Both the position numbers and the translations under genes were made by a program. Under the pieces are notes generated by a model that worked only from the letters and a program-made list of their open reading frames with translations, had not been told where the DNA came from and searched no databases. A DNA stretch of 56,943 nucleotides from DATLHO01 sp035539855 (GTDB taxonomy: Bacteria > Bacteroidota > Ignavibacteria > OLB7), in contig DATLHO010000110.1 in the NCBI GenBank assembly GCA_035539855.1, positions 1 through 56,943 on the forward strand, read 5' to 3'. Of this stretch, positions 23,824 through 32,700 are shown piece by piece (positions within the stretch are counted from its first letter, which is position 1; every line of letters begins with the position of its first letter).

Positions 23824-25158
23824 TTACTTCGCGACGTTGACCTTCATCGAGTAGACGTTGTTGCCGGCGACCATGCGCGCGATGTACGTGCCGTTGGCGA
23901 GCTCGTCGATCGGCAGCGCGATCGTGTAGTGGCCCGGAACGTAACGGCTCTCGACGAGCTGGCGCAGGTGATTGCCGTTGACGTCGAACAGGTCGATCGA
24001 CACCTGGCTGACCTCGGTGAGCGAGAACGGAAGGCGCGTCGCGCTCGTCGCCGGGTTCGGCGTCGGTGCGCCCAGACCCTGGCTCGTCGCCTGGCGGCCG
24101 AAGTGGTACTGCACGCCGGCGCTCAGGTCGACCTTGCCCCAGATGAAGAACCACATCTCCTGCGCCGCGGGGATCTGGCCGTAGACAATCCTGCGGTTGA
24201 TCGAGTAGATCGTGTCGCGATCGGTCGAGAACTCACCGTTCGGACGGAAGACCGTCAGGCCCAACGTCTTCCAGTCGTTGTTCGTGCCGAAGCCCTGCAC
24301 GCCGTAGCGGCGGAAGTCCCAGCTCGCGACCATCAACTGCCAGTCGGTGACGTCGTTCGGTCCGCCGATCTGTCCGGCCGGACGCGCTTCGCCCTCGTCG
24401 TTGATGATCATCGGCATCGCGAACGTGCCGGCGGCGAACGTCAGCGGCTGATCGAAAATCATCCGCGTCTGGTTGATCAGGTTGCCGTCGAGCGTCGTGT
24501 CGATTCCCTCCGGCTCGATGTATGCCTCGAAGGCGACCGGAAGATCGTCACGATCAAAGCGCGCGCCCGCGCGGCGGAAGCCTGTCGCCGCCGTGCTCGC
24601 GAAGTACGTCTTGTCGACGACACCACCCGGCGAACGGAAGACGTAGAAGGTCGAACCGGCCAGCGGCGTGCCCGCGTTCGGGTTCTTGTACCACGAGAAG
24701 CGGATCGAGTCGATCGTGAAGCTGCCGGCGTCCTTGAACTGCTCGTAATAGAAGCTGTTGAACAGCAGGCTCGTCGAGTCGTTCGTCAGGGTGCCGTACA
24801 TCGAGTAGATCATTCCCGGCGCGAAGATCTGGCCATAACCGCGCACTTCCGGTCCGTTGTTCGGGAAGACCATCGGCATCGGCAGGTCGATCCGGGCGCT
24901 GTCGCGATCGGCCTCACCGTCACCGTCGCTGTCCCACGGGATCGTGAAGTGACGCGAATACCACTGGTACTCCGCCTCCTCCATCAGACCACCGCCCTGC
25001 TTGCCGGGCGACTGAGCAGCAGGATCGACACGGATGTGTTGAATCCCCGGCACCTCCTGCATCTCGTACTGCTTCGGGGCGTCGGATGCCTCCTGGGCCG
25101 TCACCGGCGCCGCCACGGCCATCGGCAGAAGCGCAAAGAGTAACGAACGAATCTTCAT
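23824..25158 (-). CDS. Type IX-secreted surface protein
   Basis: The 444-residue protein has a signal peptide (ending PVTAQ) and a C-terminal Por sorting domain: after PTPNPATSATRLPFSL come VSQVSIDLFDVNGNHLRQL, then GTYIARMVAGNNVYSMKVNVAK. The middle region is acidic and aromatic with motifs such as HFTIPWDSDGDGEADRDS, and has no recognisable enzyme domain. A TAGCTTTG promoter lies about 120 bases upstream and a hairpin terminator at 23774-23800, so the gene is probably monocistronic. Confidence 0.87.
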   Translation of the reverse strand: MKIRSLLFALLPMAVAAPVTAQEASDAPKQYEMQEVPGIQHIRVDPAAQSPGKQGGGLMEEAEYQWYSRHFTIPWDSDGDGEADRDSARIDLPMPMVFPNNGPEVRGYGQIFAPGMIYSMYGTLTNDSTSLLFNSFYYEQFKDAGSFTIDSIRFSWYKNPNAGTPLAGSTFYVFRSPGGVVDKTYFASTAATGFRRAGARFDRDDLPVAFEAYIEPEGIDTTLDGNLINQTRMIFDQPLTFAAGTFAMPMIINDEGEARPAGQIGGPNDVTDWQLMVASWDFRRYGVQGFGTNNDWKTLGLTVFRPNGEFSTDRDTIYSINRRIVYGQIPAAQEMWFFIWGKVDLSAGVQYHFGRQATSQGLGAPTPNPATSATRLPFSLTEVSQVSIDLFDVNGNHLRQLVESRYVPGHYTIALPIDELANGTYIARMVAGNNVYSMKVNVAK

Positions 25159-25276
25159 GTGAGATCCTGTATTGATTGAATGGGTAGGAGAGTCAGCGTA
25201 CGGTTCAACCGGAGAACATAACCCGGCAGCCCTCGCCCGGTTACTTTCACGTCGTTCTGGCCGATCGCCCGAGCGA

Positions 25277-25284
25277 CAAAGCTA
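25277..25284 (-). promoter_or_regulatory. TAnnTTTG promoter of the T9SS gene
   Basis: TAGCTTTG matches the -7 consensus exactly, 119 bases upstream of the T9SS gene start on the same strand, giving it a long 5' leader. Confidence 0.5.
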
Positions 25285-25427
25285 CGAAGCGTGGCGAAAT
25301 CGAGTCATGCCGAATTGAATCGCGAGGTTAGCGGGCAGGCGGAGGGCGCCGGCGGAGGCGCCTGCGGCGGGCACTGGGTGATCAGTCGAGCTCTGTCGGT
25401 CCACATCCGTCGCAGCTCAGGTCCGGC

Positions 25428-27002
25428 TCAGCCCTCGGCCGATTCGACCGGCTCGACCGAGGCGATGCTGACGTCGCGGCCGTAGGCCTCCTCCATCAAT
25501 CCCTTCTTGCGGCTCGCGCTCCAGATCTCGAAGGTGGGATTGCACCCCTCGCGGCAGATCGGCCGGATGGCGATCGAAGCGTCGTCGATCTCGATGTCGA
25601 CGGCCTCGACGTTGCCCTTGTGCGTGCGGTCGAGCCCGTCGGCGACGCGCAGGATCCCGGCCAGGCGCCGGACGATCTGCTGGTCCTCGCGCGGCAGCGC
25701 GGCGAACTCCGGGTGCGTCTTCTTCGGATGAGACTTGCGGTGATAGCGCGCGACGTTCGCGATGATCGCGATCTCCTCGTTGTTGAAGCCGAGCATCTCG
25801 CCGTTCTGGATCAGGTACTGCGAGTGCTTGTGATGGCCCGAGTGGCTGATGTAGTAGCCAATGTCGTGCAGCAGCGCCGCGGCCTCGAGCCACTCGCGCG
25901 CCGGATCGTCGATCGGATGCAGCTCCGCAAGCGCGTCGAGGATCTCCAGCGACAGATCGGCGACGTGCCGGGCGTGCGGCTCGTCGAACGAATACATCCG
26001 CCCGATCTTCATCACGGTCTCGTACCGCAGGTCCGACAGGTGCGCGGTCTCGTGGTCGCCCTCGGACTTCTGGATCGTGTCGAGGATGATCCCCTCGCGC
26101 AGCGCGTAGCTGCTGATCATGTACTCGCTGAAGCCGCAGTCGGAGAGGATCGTCTCGAGCACCAGGCAGCCGGCGACGAGGATGTCGGCGCGGCGCGGAT
26201 CGACGCCCGGCAGCGCCGCGCGCTCGGCGTGCGTCGTCGCCGCGATCACGCGATCGAGCACCGCGCGCACCTCGGCGTGCGTGACGATGACGCCGTTGAG
26301 CGACTCGGGAATCACCTCCCCGCGCATCGCCAGGATCATCGAGGCGACGGTCTGCGCGGTGCCGCTGGAGGCGATCGCCGTGCGCGTGCCGTTGCGCCGG
26401 ATCTCCTCGACGGCGTGATAGATCTCGCCGCGAATGAACAGCCGGCAGCGATCGAGCTGCTCGCGCGTGACCGCCTCGTCGGGGAAGCACCGCTGCGTGA
26501 TCCTGATCGCGCCGATCTTGAAGCTGTTGGCGTAGTGGATGCGTCCCTGGTGCCCGATGACGAACTCGGTGCTGCCGCCGCCGATGTCGAAGAGCGTCAC
26601 GCGCTCGTTGTAGATCGGCAGCGCCTGCAGCGCGCCGAGGTAGATCAGCCGCGCCTCCTCGAAGCCCGAGACCACCTCGATCTCGATCCCCGTCTCCTCA
26701 CGCACCCGCGCGATGAACTCGTCGCGGTTGGTCGCCTCGCGCACCGCGCTGGTGGCGACCGCGCGGATCGGGGAGTCGGTCAGCGCCGCGATCTGACGGA
26801 AGATCTTCATCGCCTCGACCCCGCGCTCGATCGCGTCGTCGGAGAGACGCTTGATCTGCGACGGCGATTCCCCCAGACGCACGACGGCCTTCTCCTTGGT
26901 GATCAGGGAGAACTGCTTCTGCTCGAGGAGCCGGACGACGACCAGGTGGAAGCTGTTCGTGCCGACATCGATCGCCGCGAGCGTGTCCGAGGGTTGTACC
27001 AT
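25428..27002 (-). CDS. Ppx/GppA exopolyphosphatase or guanosine pentaphosphatase
   Basis: The 524-residue protein begins with an ASKHA domain: AIDVGTNSFHLVVVR (10-24), FDIGGGSTEFVIG and SSGTAQTVAS. The C-terminal HD-like domain has LLHDIGYYISHSGHHKHSQY. Family members degrade polyphosphate or pppGpp. The closest signatures are shared by both, so the substrate is not decided. The length of 524 suits Ppx with a C-terminal extension. It is the last gene of the minus-strand operon, 57 bases past the small membrane protein. Confidence 0.9.
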   Translation of the reverse strand: MVQPSDTLAAIDVGTNSFHLVVVRLLEQKQFSLITKEKAVVRLGESPSQIKRLSDDAIERGVEAMKIFRQIAALTDSPIRAVATSAVREATNRDEFIARVREETGIEIEVVSGFEEARLIYLGALQALPIYNERVTLFDIGGGSTEFVIGHQGRIHYANSFKIGAIRITQRCFPDEAVTREQLDRCRLFIRGEIYHAVEEIRRNGTRTAIASSGTAQTVASMILAMRGEVIPESLNGVIVTHAEVRAVLDRVIAATTHAERAALPGVDPRRADILVAGCLVLETILSDCGFSEYMISSYALREGIILDTIQKSEGDHETAHLSDLRYETVMKIGRMYSFDEPHARHVADLSLEILDALAELHPIDDPAREWLEAAALLHDIGYYISHSGHHKHSQYLIQNGEMLGFNNEEIAIIANVARYHRKSHPKKTHPEFAALPREDQQIVRRLAGILRVADGLDRTHKGNVEAVDIEIDDASIAIRPICREGCNPTFEIWSASRKKGLMEEAYGRDVSIASVEPVESAEG

Positions 27003-27059
27003 GAGGATCGACGGTTGAGTGCGTGCCCGATGTCAAGTTAGCAAGAGCCGGGCCGCCGC

Positions 27060-27326
27060 TCAGCCCGCGCCGGGGTCGATCCGTCCGTCGGGGTCGCGAG
27101 GCCGTTCGCCGTGCTCGCGTTCGATGCGGCGCGATTCGATCTCGCGGTACTCGGCATCACGCACGCGAGAGTAGTCGATCTCGGGTCCGCGTCGAGGCGC
27201 GACGCGCTCCTCCGGCGGCGGCGCGCCGCGCACCTGGGTCGTCGGCGCGGAGCCTTTGCGCGAGAGCGTCACGACGATCCGCCAGATGATGAACGCGATC
27301 GCGAGGTAGAGAAGAAACTTCCCCAT
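27060..27326 (-). CDS. Small single-pass membrane protein
   Basis: The 88-residue protein has one N-terminal membrane helix (GKFLLYLAIAFIIWRIVVTLS, read in two overlapping halves) and a charged, Pro-rich, Arg/Glu-rich tail (RIEREHGERPRDPDGR). It resembles DUF4834-type small membrane proteins of Bacteroidota, but the match is uncertain. It begins 9 bases after the kinase stop and ends 57 bases before the ppx start, so it belongs to the same operon. Confidence 0.7.
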   Translation of the reverse strand: MGKFLLYLAIAFIIWRIVVTLSRKGSAPTTQVRGAPPPEERVAPRRGPEIDYSRVRDAEYREIESRRIEREHGERPRDPDGRIDPGAG

Positions 27327-27335
27327 GGTCTTTCC

Positions 27336-28019
27336 TCAGAGGATCGCCGCCGGATCGTCGGCGCCGCTGGAGTGGTGGTAATAGCGGATCTGCGCGTCGC
27401 TCGGCCGGACGATCTCGCGTACGAGCTCCTCGAAACAGGCCGGGTCGTGGACGAAATCCATGTTGGCGGTGTTGACGATCAACACGGGCGCGTCGGTGTA
27501 GTGGAAGAAGTAGTGCGCGTAGGCTTCGGCGAGGTCGCGCAGGTAGCCGTAGCTGATCGACTGTTCCATCGACCGTCCGCGCCGGCGGATGTTGCCCGCC
27601 AGCCTGTCGACGCTGCTCTGCAGGTAGATCACCAGGTCCGGCTTCGGCACCGAGCCCTGCAGCGCCGCGAGCACCGATTCGTAGAGCGCCATCTCGTGCT
27701 CACCGAGCGTCAGCGAGGCGAAGATCCTGTCCTTGTCGAAGATGTAGTCGCTGACGACGTGATCGTAGAACAGGTCGAGCTGCCGGAAGTCCTGCTGCTG
27801 GCGATAGCGGCTGAGCAGGAAGAAGATCTGCGTCTGAAAGGCGAAGCGCGCCTGGTCCTTGTAGAAATCCTCGAGGAACGGATTCTCCTCGAAGCGCTCG
27901 AGCACCAGGCGCGCGTCGAAGCGCTCGGCGAGCATCGTCGCCAGCGTCGTCTTGCCGGCGCCGATGACGCCCTCGATCGCGATGTAGCGCGGTGTGGACT
28001 CAGGCCTGCCGTTGGTCAT
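27336..28019 (-). CDS. Deoxynucleoside kinase
   Basis: The 227-residue enzyme has the P-loop GVIGAGKTTLA (17-27), typical of the deoxynucleoside kinase/dGK-dCK superfamily, and a lid-type Arg-rich segment (GNIRRRGRSMEQSI). FENPFLEDFYKD and YLQSSVDRL are conserved. Such kinases phosphorylate deoxynucleosides in nucleotide salvage. The start ATG 28019 overlaps the folK stop as ATGA, so translation is coupled. The exact base specificity is not set by the sequence. Confidence 0.85.
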   Translation of the reverse strand: MTNGRPESTPRYIAIEGVIGAGKTTLATMLAERFDARLVLERFEENPFLEDFYKDQARFAFQTQIFFLLSRYRQQQDFRQLDLFYDHVVSDYIFDKDRIFASLTLGEHEMALYESVLAALQGSVPKPDLVIYLQSSVDRLAGNIRRRGRSMEQSISYGYLRDLAEAYAHYFFHYTDAPVLIVNTANMDFVHDPACFEELVREIVRPSDAQIRYYHHSSGADDPAAIL

Positions 28020-28558
28020 GCGGAGGTCGTCTGCTGGGTGTTGTCGTCGATCCGTCGGACGCCCGAGGCGTCGTCGCAGCGCTCGAGGAGCTCGGCCACG
28101 GTCAGTCCCGTCACGGGATGCCGGGCCGTCGGCGCGATCTCGGCCAGCGGCGCCAGGACGAACCGCCGCCGGTGCATCTCGCGATGCGGAATGTGCAGGT
28201 CGTCCCGCTCGACGACGTGGTCGCCGAACAGGAGGATGTCGATGTCGATCTCGCGCTCGTGCCACCGCGTGCGCCGCCGGCGGCCGAGCGCGCTCTCGAT
28301 CTCGCGAAGCCGCTCGAGCAGCCGCTCCGGCGCCAGCGTCGTGCGGATCGCCGCCGCCGCGTTGATGAACGCGGGCTGCTCGAGATATCCCACCGGGTCG
28401 GTTTCGTACATCGCGGAAACCGCCACGAGCTCGATGCCCGGGGAGCCGCCGATCAACTCGATCGCGCGCGCGATCGTCGAGGTCCGCTCGCCGATGTTCG
28501 CGCCGAGCGACAGCAGAACGTCGGTGCGCGGTGCGGGGATGTCGATGGTCGGATCGAT
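28016..28558 (-). CDS. folK: HPPK (folK) with no canonical start codon
   Basis: The enzyme transfers pyrophosphate from ATP to 6-hydroxymethyl-dihydropterin in folate synthesis. Conserved HPPK pieces are LLSLGANIGER, SAMYETDPVGY, PAFINAAAAIRT, TRWHEREIDIDILLFGD and LHIPHREMHRRRFVLAPLAEI. The N-terminal LLSLGANIGER lies upstream of the first TTG (28456), and no ATG, GTG or TTG is in frame between it and the folB stop. An ATC start at 28558, 11 bases after GAGG, is proposed. The stop overlaps the kinase start as ATGA. Confidence 0.8.
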   Translation of the reverse strand: MDPTIDIPAPRTDVLLSLGANIGERTSTIARAIELIGGSPGIELVAVSAMYETDPVGYLEQPAFINAAAAIRTTLAPERLLERLREIESALGRRRRTRWHEREIDIDILLFGDHVVERDDLHIPHREMHRRRFVLAPLAEIAPTARHPVTGLTVAELLERCDDASGVRRIDDNTQQTTSA

Positions 28559-28687
28559 GGGAGAGGTACCTCGGACTGCGATGCAACGATACGGAATCGT
28601 CGCGTGACCGAATCCGGGATCACCGGCCCTTCGCGATGCGCGCGGTGCGACGGAAGGCGACGCGGCGGGCCCGCGACGCGAGTCGCC

Positions 28688-29056
28688 TCAGCGAGCGCGG
28701 CGCAGCTCGACCTCGACCGCGCGCACGACGCCGTCGATCGGCACCGAGAGCTTGCGCAGGCGGACGGTCACGGCCGTCGCGCCGACGAAGCGATCGAGGA
28801 TTGCCGTCGCGATCTCGTCGACGAGCGACTCGAGCAGGCGTCGATTGGTTCCCAGAAGGATGTCGCGCGCCAGGAAGTATGCGCGCTCGTAATCGATGGT
28901 CGAGCCGAGGTCGTCGTTGGCCGCGGCGGCGGAGATGTCGGCGTCGATCTCGAGGTCGAAGCTGTAGCGCCCGCCGATGGCGCGCTCGGCTTCGCCGACA
29001 CCGTGGCGGGCGTAGATCTCGGCGCCGAGGACGCGGATCGTCGATGTGTCTGACAT
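28688..29056 (-). CDS. folB: Dihydroneopterin aldolase
   Basis: The 122-residue enzyme cleaves 7,8-dihydroneopterin in folate synthesis. Conserved elements are RVLGAEIYARHGVGEAER, GRYSFDLEIDADI, STIDYERAY and LLESLVDEIATAI. It starts at ATG 29056 because the SDTSTIRVLGAEIYARHGV segment is the true N-terminus. The folK reading frame is the same as folB, just after its TGA stop. It lies 40 bases downstream of the glycosyltransferase gene. Confidence 0.93.
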   Translation of the reverse strand: MSDTSTIRVLGAEIYARHGVGEAERAIGGRYSFDLEIDADISAAAANDDLGSTIDYERAYFLARDILLGTNRRLLESLVDEIATAILDRFVGATAVTVRLRKLSVPIDGVVRAVEVELRRAR

Positions 29057-29096
29057 GGAGAGCTCGTGACGCGGCGTCGCCGCGCGTGTGTTGTCG

Positions 29097-30230
29097 CTAC
29101 GGAGTGCCCACCGACGCTGACGTGAGGTCGACGGCCGGCGGCGCACCCGGCGGGGCATCGACCGGCACGGCATCGAGAGGTATGAGAGCGGCCATCGCGG
29201 CTGCGTCCGCGGCGCGGGGACTGCGCGCGACGCGGCCGGCATCGGCCGGCTCGCCGGGGGCCGGCCGCAGGCCGAAGAGCGTCGCGAAGAACCAGCGGCC
29301 GTTGAGCGCGATGCGGGATATGGGGATCGGCCGGCGATCGGCGAAGACGACGCCGAGCATCGCGAGCGCACGGCGCGCGCCGCGCAGCGTCGCGCCGACA
29401 CCATCCTCGCGGCGATGGACGAAGTTGGCCAGGGCCCGGCGGCCGATCTGGATCGCCGCGAACGCGATCGCGAGCGGCAGCGGAAGATAGATGAACGCGA
29501 CCAGGACGTTGTTCCGGGCCTCGACCTCGAGCACCTGTGTGCGCGTCTGCGCTCGCGGCGCGTGCCGGTGCACGAGCGCCAGCGACGGAACGTAGAGAAT
29601 CGAGATGTCGTGGTGATAGAGCTCGAGCGCGAGCTGCAGCTCTTCGGAGCCCCAGAAAATGCGGGCATCGTATCCGCCCGTGCGCTGGATCGCCTCGCGC
29701 CGGAAGGCCATGCCGTTGCCGATCACGAACACTCCCTCGTAGCCCCAGCCTCCGTGGCGTCGCCGGGCGACGCGCGAGAAATCCGCCCAGTCGCTTCTGC
29801 CGGTGTACTGGTTGATGCTCCGCAGGCAGATGCCGCCGATCGCCGGATGCGCCTCGAGGATCTCGACGGCGCGGCGGAGCGTGTCGGGGTCGGCCGGCGC
29901 GCAGTCCTCGTCGAACTGGAACAGGTAGCGCTCGGGCCGCCCGAGCAGCACGACGTTTCGCGCGAGCGCGCCCATGTTCTCGTCGAGGCGCACGACCTCG
30001 ACACGGCCGCCGTAGCGCTCGAGCACGCGCTCGCGCGTGCCATCGGTGCTGGCGTTGTCGACGACGATCAGGTGGAGGCGGTCGGTGGGATAGTCGCTGG
30101 CCAGGAAGACGTCGAGCGAGCGCTCGACCTCGTCGACGCGGTTGTGACTGAGGATGCCGATCGCGATGTCGGGGAGGTCGCCGTCGGCAATGCGGGCGAT
30201 CGGGGGAGCCGGCTCGGATCGTGCGGCCAT
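29097..30230 (-). CDS. Family 2 glycosyltransferase
   Basis: The 377-residue protein has a GT-A domain: IAIGILSHNRVDEVERSL begins the Rossmann part, VVDNASTDGTRE and FQFDEDCAPADP supply metal and nucleotide contacts, and GGICLRS and NGMAFRREAIQRTGG follow. A membrane helix lies near residues 250-270 (FIYLPLPLAIAFAAIQIG). The C-terminal 60 residues are Ala/Pro-rich and unlike homologues. Its sugar and acceptor are unknown. A perfect 16-base hairpin precedes the gene, which leads the operon with folB, folK, the kinase and ppx. Confidence 0.88.
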   Translation of the reverse strand: MAARSEPAPPIARIADGDLPDIAIGILSHNRVDEVERSLDVFLASDYPTDRLHLIVVDNASTDGTRERVLERYGGRVEVVRLDENMGALARNVVLLGRPERYLFQFDEDCAPADPDTLRRAVEILEAHPAIGGICLRSINQYTGRSDWADFSRVARRRHGGWGYEGVFVIGNGMAFRREAIQRTGGYDARIFWGSEELQLALELYHHDISILYVPSLALVHRHAPRAQTRTQVLEVEARNNVLVAFIYLPLPLAIAFAAIQIGRRALANFVHRREDGVGATLRGARRALAMLGVVFADRRPIPISRIALNGRWFFATLFGLRPAPGEPADAGRVARSPRAADAAAMAALIPLDAVPVDAPPGAPPAVDLTSASVGTP

Positions 30231-30252
30231 GGTCTGCGGTCGTCTCCGAAAT

Positions 30253-30287
30253 GCACGCGACGCCCGACGATGTCGGGCGTCGCGTGC
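30253..30287. terminator. 16-base perfect hairpin after the TPR gene
   Basis: GCACGCGACGCCCGAC (30253-30268) pairs perfectly with GTCGGGCGTCGCGTGC (30272-30287) around GAT. It lies 50 bases beyond the TPR gene stop and just upstream of the glycosyltransferase. No T tract follows. Confidence 0.7.
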
Positions 30288-30336
30288 TGAATTCGCGTTG
30301 ATCGTGACGCGCGAGGTCCGCGCGCCCGCGCGTGCT

Positions 30337-31761
30337 CTAGTCGAGGTAGCTCAGGGCCTGCTGGACTTCGCGGATCGCGACGGCGTCCGGGAACTCGAGG
30401 ACGAACTCCTCGCGCATCCGCGGATCGAGCGTGATCGCCGTGCGCAGCGCCGTGCTCATCTCCCCGAGGCGCGTCATCGCCAGGAGGGTCTTGGCGCGGC
30501 CGTAGTGAACCTCGCTCCACTCCGGGTCGAGCTGCAGGGCGTTGTCGAAGGCCGTCAGCGAGTCGGCGAAGCGGCCCTCCTCGTAGAGGGTCTCGCCGTA
30601 CTCGAGCCAGCACTCGGCGTTCAGCGGATCGAGCTCGGTCGCCCGATGGTAGCAGCCGATCGCCTCCTTGACGCGGCCGAGGTTGTACAGGACGTCGGCG
30701 CGGGCATACCAGAGCTCGGGATCCTCCGCGTCGATGCGCGTGGCCACGTCGTAGTCGGCCAGGGCGAGGTCGAACTGCTCGAGCGCGTCGTGGCAGCTTC
30801 CGCGCCCGAAGTAGGACTCGTAGTGCTCGGGCTCGTGCACCAGGGCGTTCGAGAACGCGTCGATGGCCTCGACGTAGCGGCCGAGCTCCTCGAACGCGTT
30901 GCCGAGATTGTACCAGCTCGCCGCGTCGTCGGGCTCGTACTTGAGCGTCTCGCGGTAGCTCTCGATCGCCTCGCTCAGGCGGCTGAGGTTCGCCAGGCTA
31001 TTGCCGCGGTTGTACCACGCCGCCGGGAAATCCTCGCGAAGGGCCAGCGACATGTCGTAACTGTCGATCGCCTTCTGATGATGCCCCTTGCGGCTCAGGA
31101 CGATGCCGCGGTTGTACCACGCGTTGGCGTTGAACGGGTCGATGTCCAGGAACCGCTCGTACGCCTCGAACGACTCGTCGAGCCGGTTGAGGTAGTCGTA
31201 GCAGTAGCCCAGCTCGTACCAGCTGTCGCGGCCGAACTGCTCGCTGAAGATCAGCGTGCGGAAGATCATCGCGGCGGACTCGTAGTCCTCGAGCTTCTCG
31301 AGCGACACCGCCTTGTTGAAGAGCGCCTCCTCGTTGTCCGGCTCGCGAACGAGCGCCTCCTGATAGCACGCCAGCGCGCGATCGCTCATGCCGAGCGCGT
31401 CGAGCGCGACGCCGCGATTGATCAGCGTGTCGATGTCGCGCGGATTGAGCACGTCGGCCCGGTCGAAGCACGCGAGCGCCTCGTCGGCCCGCCCGAGATT
31501 CGTCAGCGCGATGCCCCGGGTCAGCCACGCGGAGTGGCTGTACGGAGCGTAGCGGACCCAGTGCTCGCAGGCACGCAGCGCCTCGGCGAAACGCTCCTCC
31601 TCGAGACACTGCTCGACGAGCTCCTCGAGCATCTCGACGTTGGGAATGGATATATCGTCGGCGTCTCCGTCGAGCATGCGACGGAAACGGCGGATGGCAT
31701 CGTCGTCAGGCGGACCTGAGTTGAATCCCTCGGAGAAGTCGTCGTCAAAACCTGAAATCAT
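30337..31761 (-). CDS. Tetratricopeptide repeat protein
   Basis: The 474-residue cytoplasmic protein is almost entirely TPR: about eleven 34-residue units from residue 70 on, with the WYNRG/WYNLG and ALACFDRA consensus visible repeatedly. The N-terminus (MISGFDDDFSEGFNSG) is acidic and disordered. There is no signal peptide or enzyme domain, so it is probably a scaffold for protein-protein contact. The ribosome binding site GAGG precedes ATG 31761. The 5' region holds stacked inverted repeats. Confidence 0.88.
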   Translation of the reverse strand: MISGFDDDFSEGFNSGPPDDDAIRRFRRMLDGDADDISIPNVEMLEELVEQCLEEERFAEALRACEHWVRYAPYSHSAWLTRGIALTNLGRADEALACFDRADVLNPRDIDTLINRGVALDALGMSDRALACYQEALVREPDNEEALFNKAVSLEKLEDYESAAMIFRTLIFSEQFGRDSWYELGYCYDYLNRLDESFEAYERFLDIDPFNANAWYNRGIVLSRKGHHQKAIDSYDMSLALREDFPAAWYNRGNSLANLSRLSEAIESYRETLKYEPDDAASWYNLGNAFEELGRYVEAIDAFSNALVHEPEHYESYFGRGSCHDALEQFDLALADYDVATRIDAEDPELWYARADVLYNLGRVKEAIGCYHRATELDPLNAECWLEYGETLYEEGRFADSLTAFDNALQLDPEWSEVHYGRAKTLLAMTRLGEMSTALRTAITLDPRMREEFVLEFPDAVAIREVQQALSYLD

Positions 31762-31855
31762 AGGGAACGATCCTCTTCAGAGGTATCGAAAATCATTGCC
31801 GGGACCCCAGGGAAAGGGCCCGCGGCGCATGTGTCGAGATCAATATTACGGTCGG

Positions 31856-31893
31856 ACCCCCCGGGAAGCAAGCAGTATTTCCCCAGGGGGGTG
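31856..31893. repeat. Inverted repeat in the TPR/DUF1684 divergent region
   Basis: ACCCCCC near 31856 pairs with GGGGGGT ending about 31893, with inner GGGAA and TTCCC pairs. It lies in the 5' region of the TPR gene. Confidence 0.45.
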
Positions 31894-31907
31894 TAACGCT
31901 CCGAAAC

Positions 31908-31939
31908 GTCGAAATCTGCCAGAAATGCCAGATTTCGAC
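31908..31939. repeat. AT-rich 11-base palindromic site
   Basis: GTCGAAATCTG (31908-31918) pairs perfectly with CAGATTTCGAC (31929-31939) around a 10-base spacer. Its AT content and dyad symmetry look like an operator. It sits between the TPR gene and the DUF1684 promoter-like box TATCTTGG (31977-31984). Confidence 0.45.
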
Positions 31940-32036
31940 CCTCCGATTTCCGCTTTCCCGGGCGCGCTCAAGAGTCTATCTTGGGGGCTCCGGCGACCCG
32001 CCGGAGCCCTCGAACCGGCCTCCCAAAGAGAGACGC

Positions 32037-32690
32037 GTGAACCCTCGTTTCAATGCCCGGCAGAGTCTTCTCTGCGTAGTTTTTCTCCTCGCCGGCGTGC
32101 CCGCGATCGGCTGCGACGACGAGCCGCGGCGCGACGGACCCGTCGTTCCAGCACCGGAGTACGACGCCGACGCCCTCGTCGCGATGCGCGCCGAAAGGGA
32201 CGCCGAGCTCCGGGGACCCGACTCGCCGGTGCCCGCCTCGGTCCGCAACTCGTTCACGGGCCTTGCCTATTACCCCCCGAATCCGGAGCTCGTCTTCCGC
32301 GCCCGGCTGGAGCGATTCGAGCACCCCGACACCATCAAGGTCGCGGCGACGGGAGGAGATGTTCGGATGATGACCCGTTTTGGCCTGTTTCGCTTCGATG
32401 TCGCGGGAACGGCCTGCTCGCTCACGGTGTACAAGTCCGGACCGGACGCCCACCTCTTCCTCCCCTTCAAGGATCGCACGAACGGCGAGGAGACCTACGA
32501 GGTCGGCCGCTACATCGATCTGGAGGAGCAGCCGGGCGACGAGCCGTATCTTCTGGACTTCAACCTCTCCTATAACCCGTACTGCGCCTACGACGCCTCG
32601 TATACCTGTCCGATGGTTCCCCTTGAGAACATTCTGACAGTGGCGATTCCGGCCGGCGAGAAGCTTCCGCCGTTTGGTGTGCACCACTAA
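32037..32690 (+). CDS. DUF1684 lipoprotein
   Basis: The 217-residue protein has a lipoprotein signal ending PAIGC (C26) and a DUF1684 domain: EETYEVGRYIDLEE, LDFNLSYNPYCAYD, TCPMVPLENILTVAIPAGEK are its hallmark. Its role is unknown. The start is GTG 32037. A TATCTTGG box at 31977-31984 could supply the promoter, with a 52-base leader. The following lipoprotein gene starts 11 bases after the stop, so they form an operon. Confidence 0.85.
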   Translation: MNPRFNARQSLLCVVFLLAGVPAIGCDDEPRRDGPVVPAPEYDADALVAMRAERDAELRGPDSPVPASVRNSFTGLAYYPPNPELVFRARLERFEHPDTIKVAATGGDVRMMTRFGLFRFDVAGTACSLTVYKSGPDAHLFLPFKDRTNGEETYEVGRYIDLEEQPGDEPYLLDFNLSYNPYCAYDASYTCPMVPLENILTVAIPAGEKLPPFGVHH

Positions 32691-32700
32691 TGGCGATCAG

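Noticed and set aside
28016..28456. folK from the TTG at 28456
   Set aside because: This start would remove the conserved LLSLGANIGER segment at the HPPK N-terminus.
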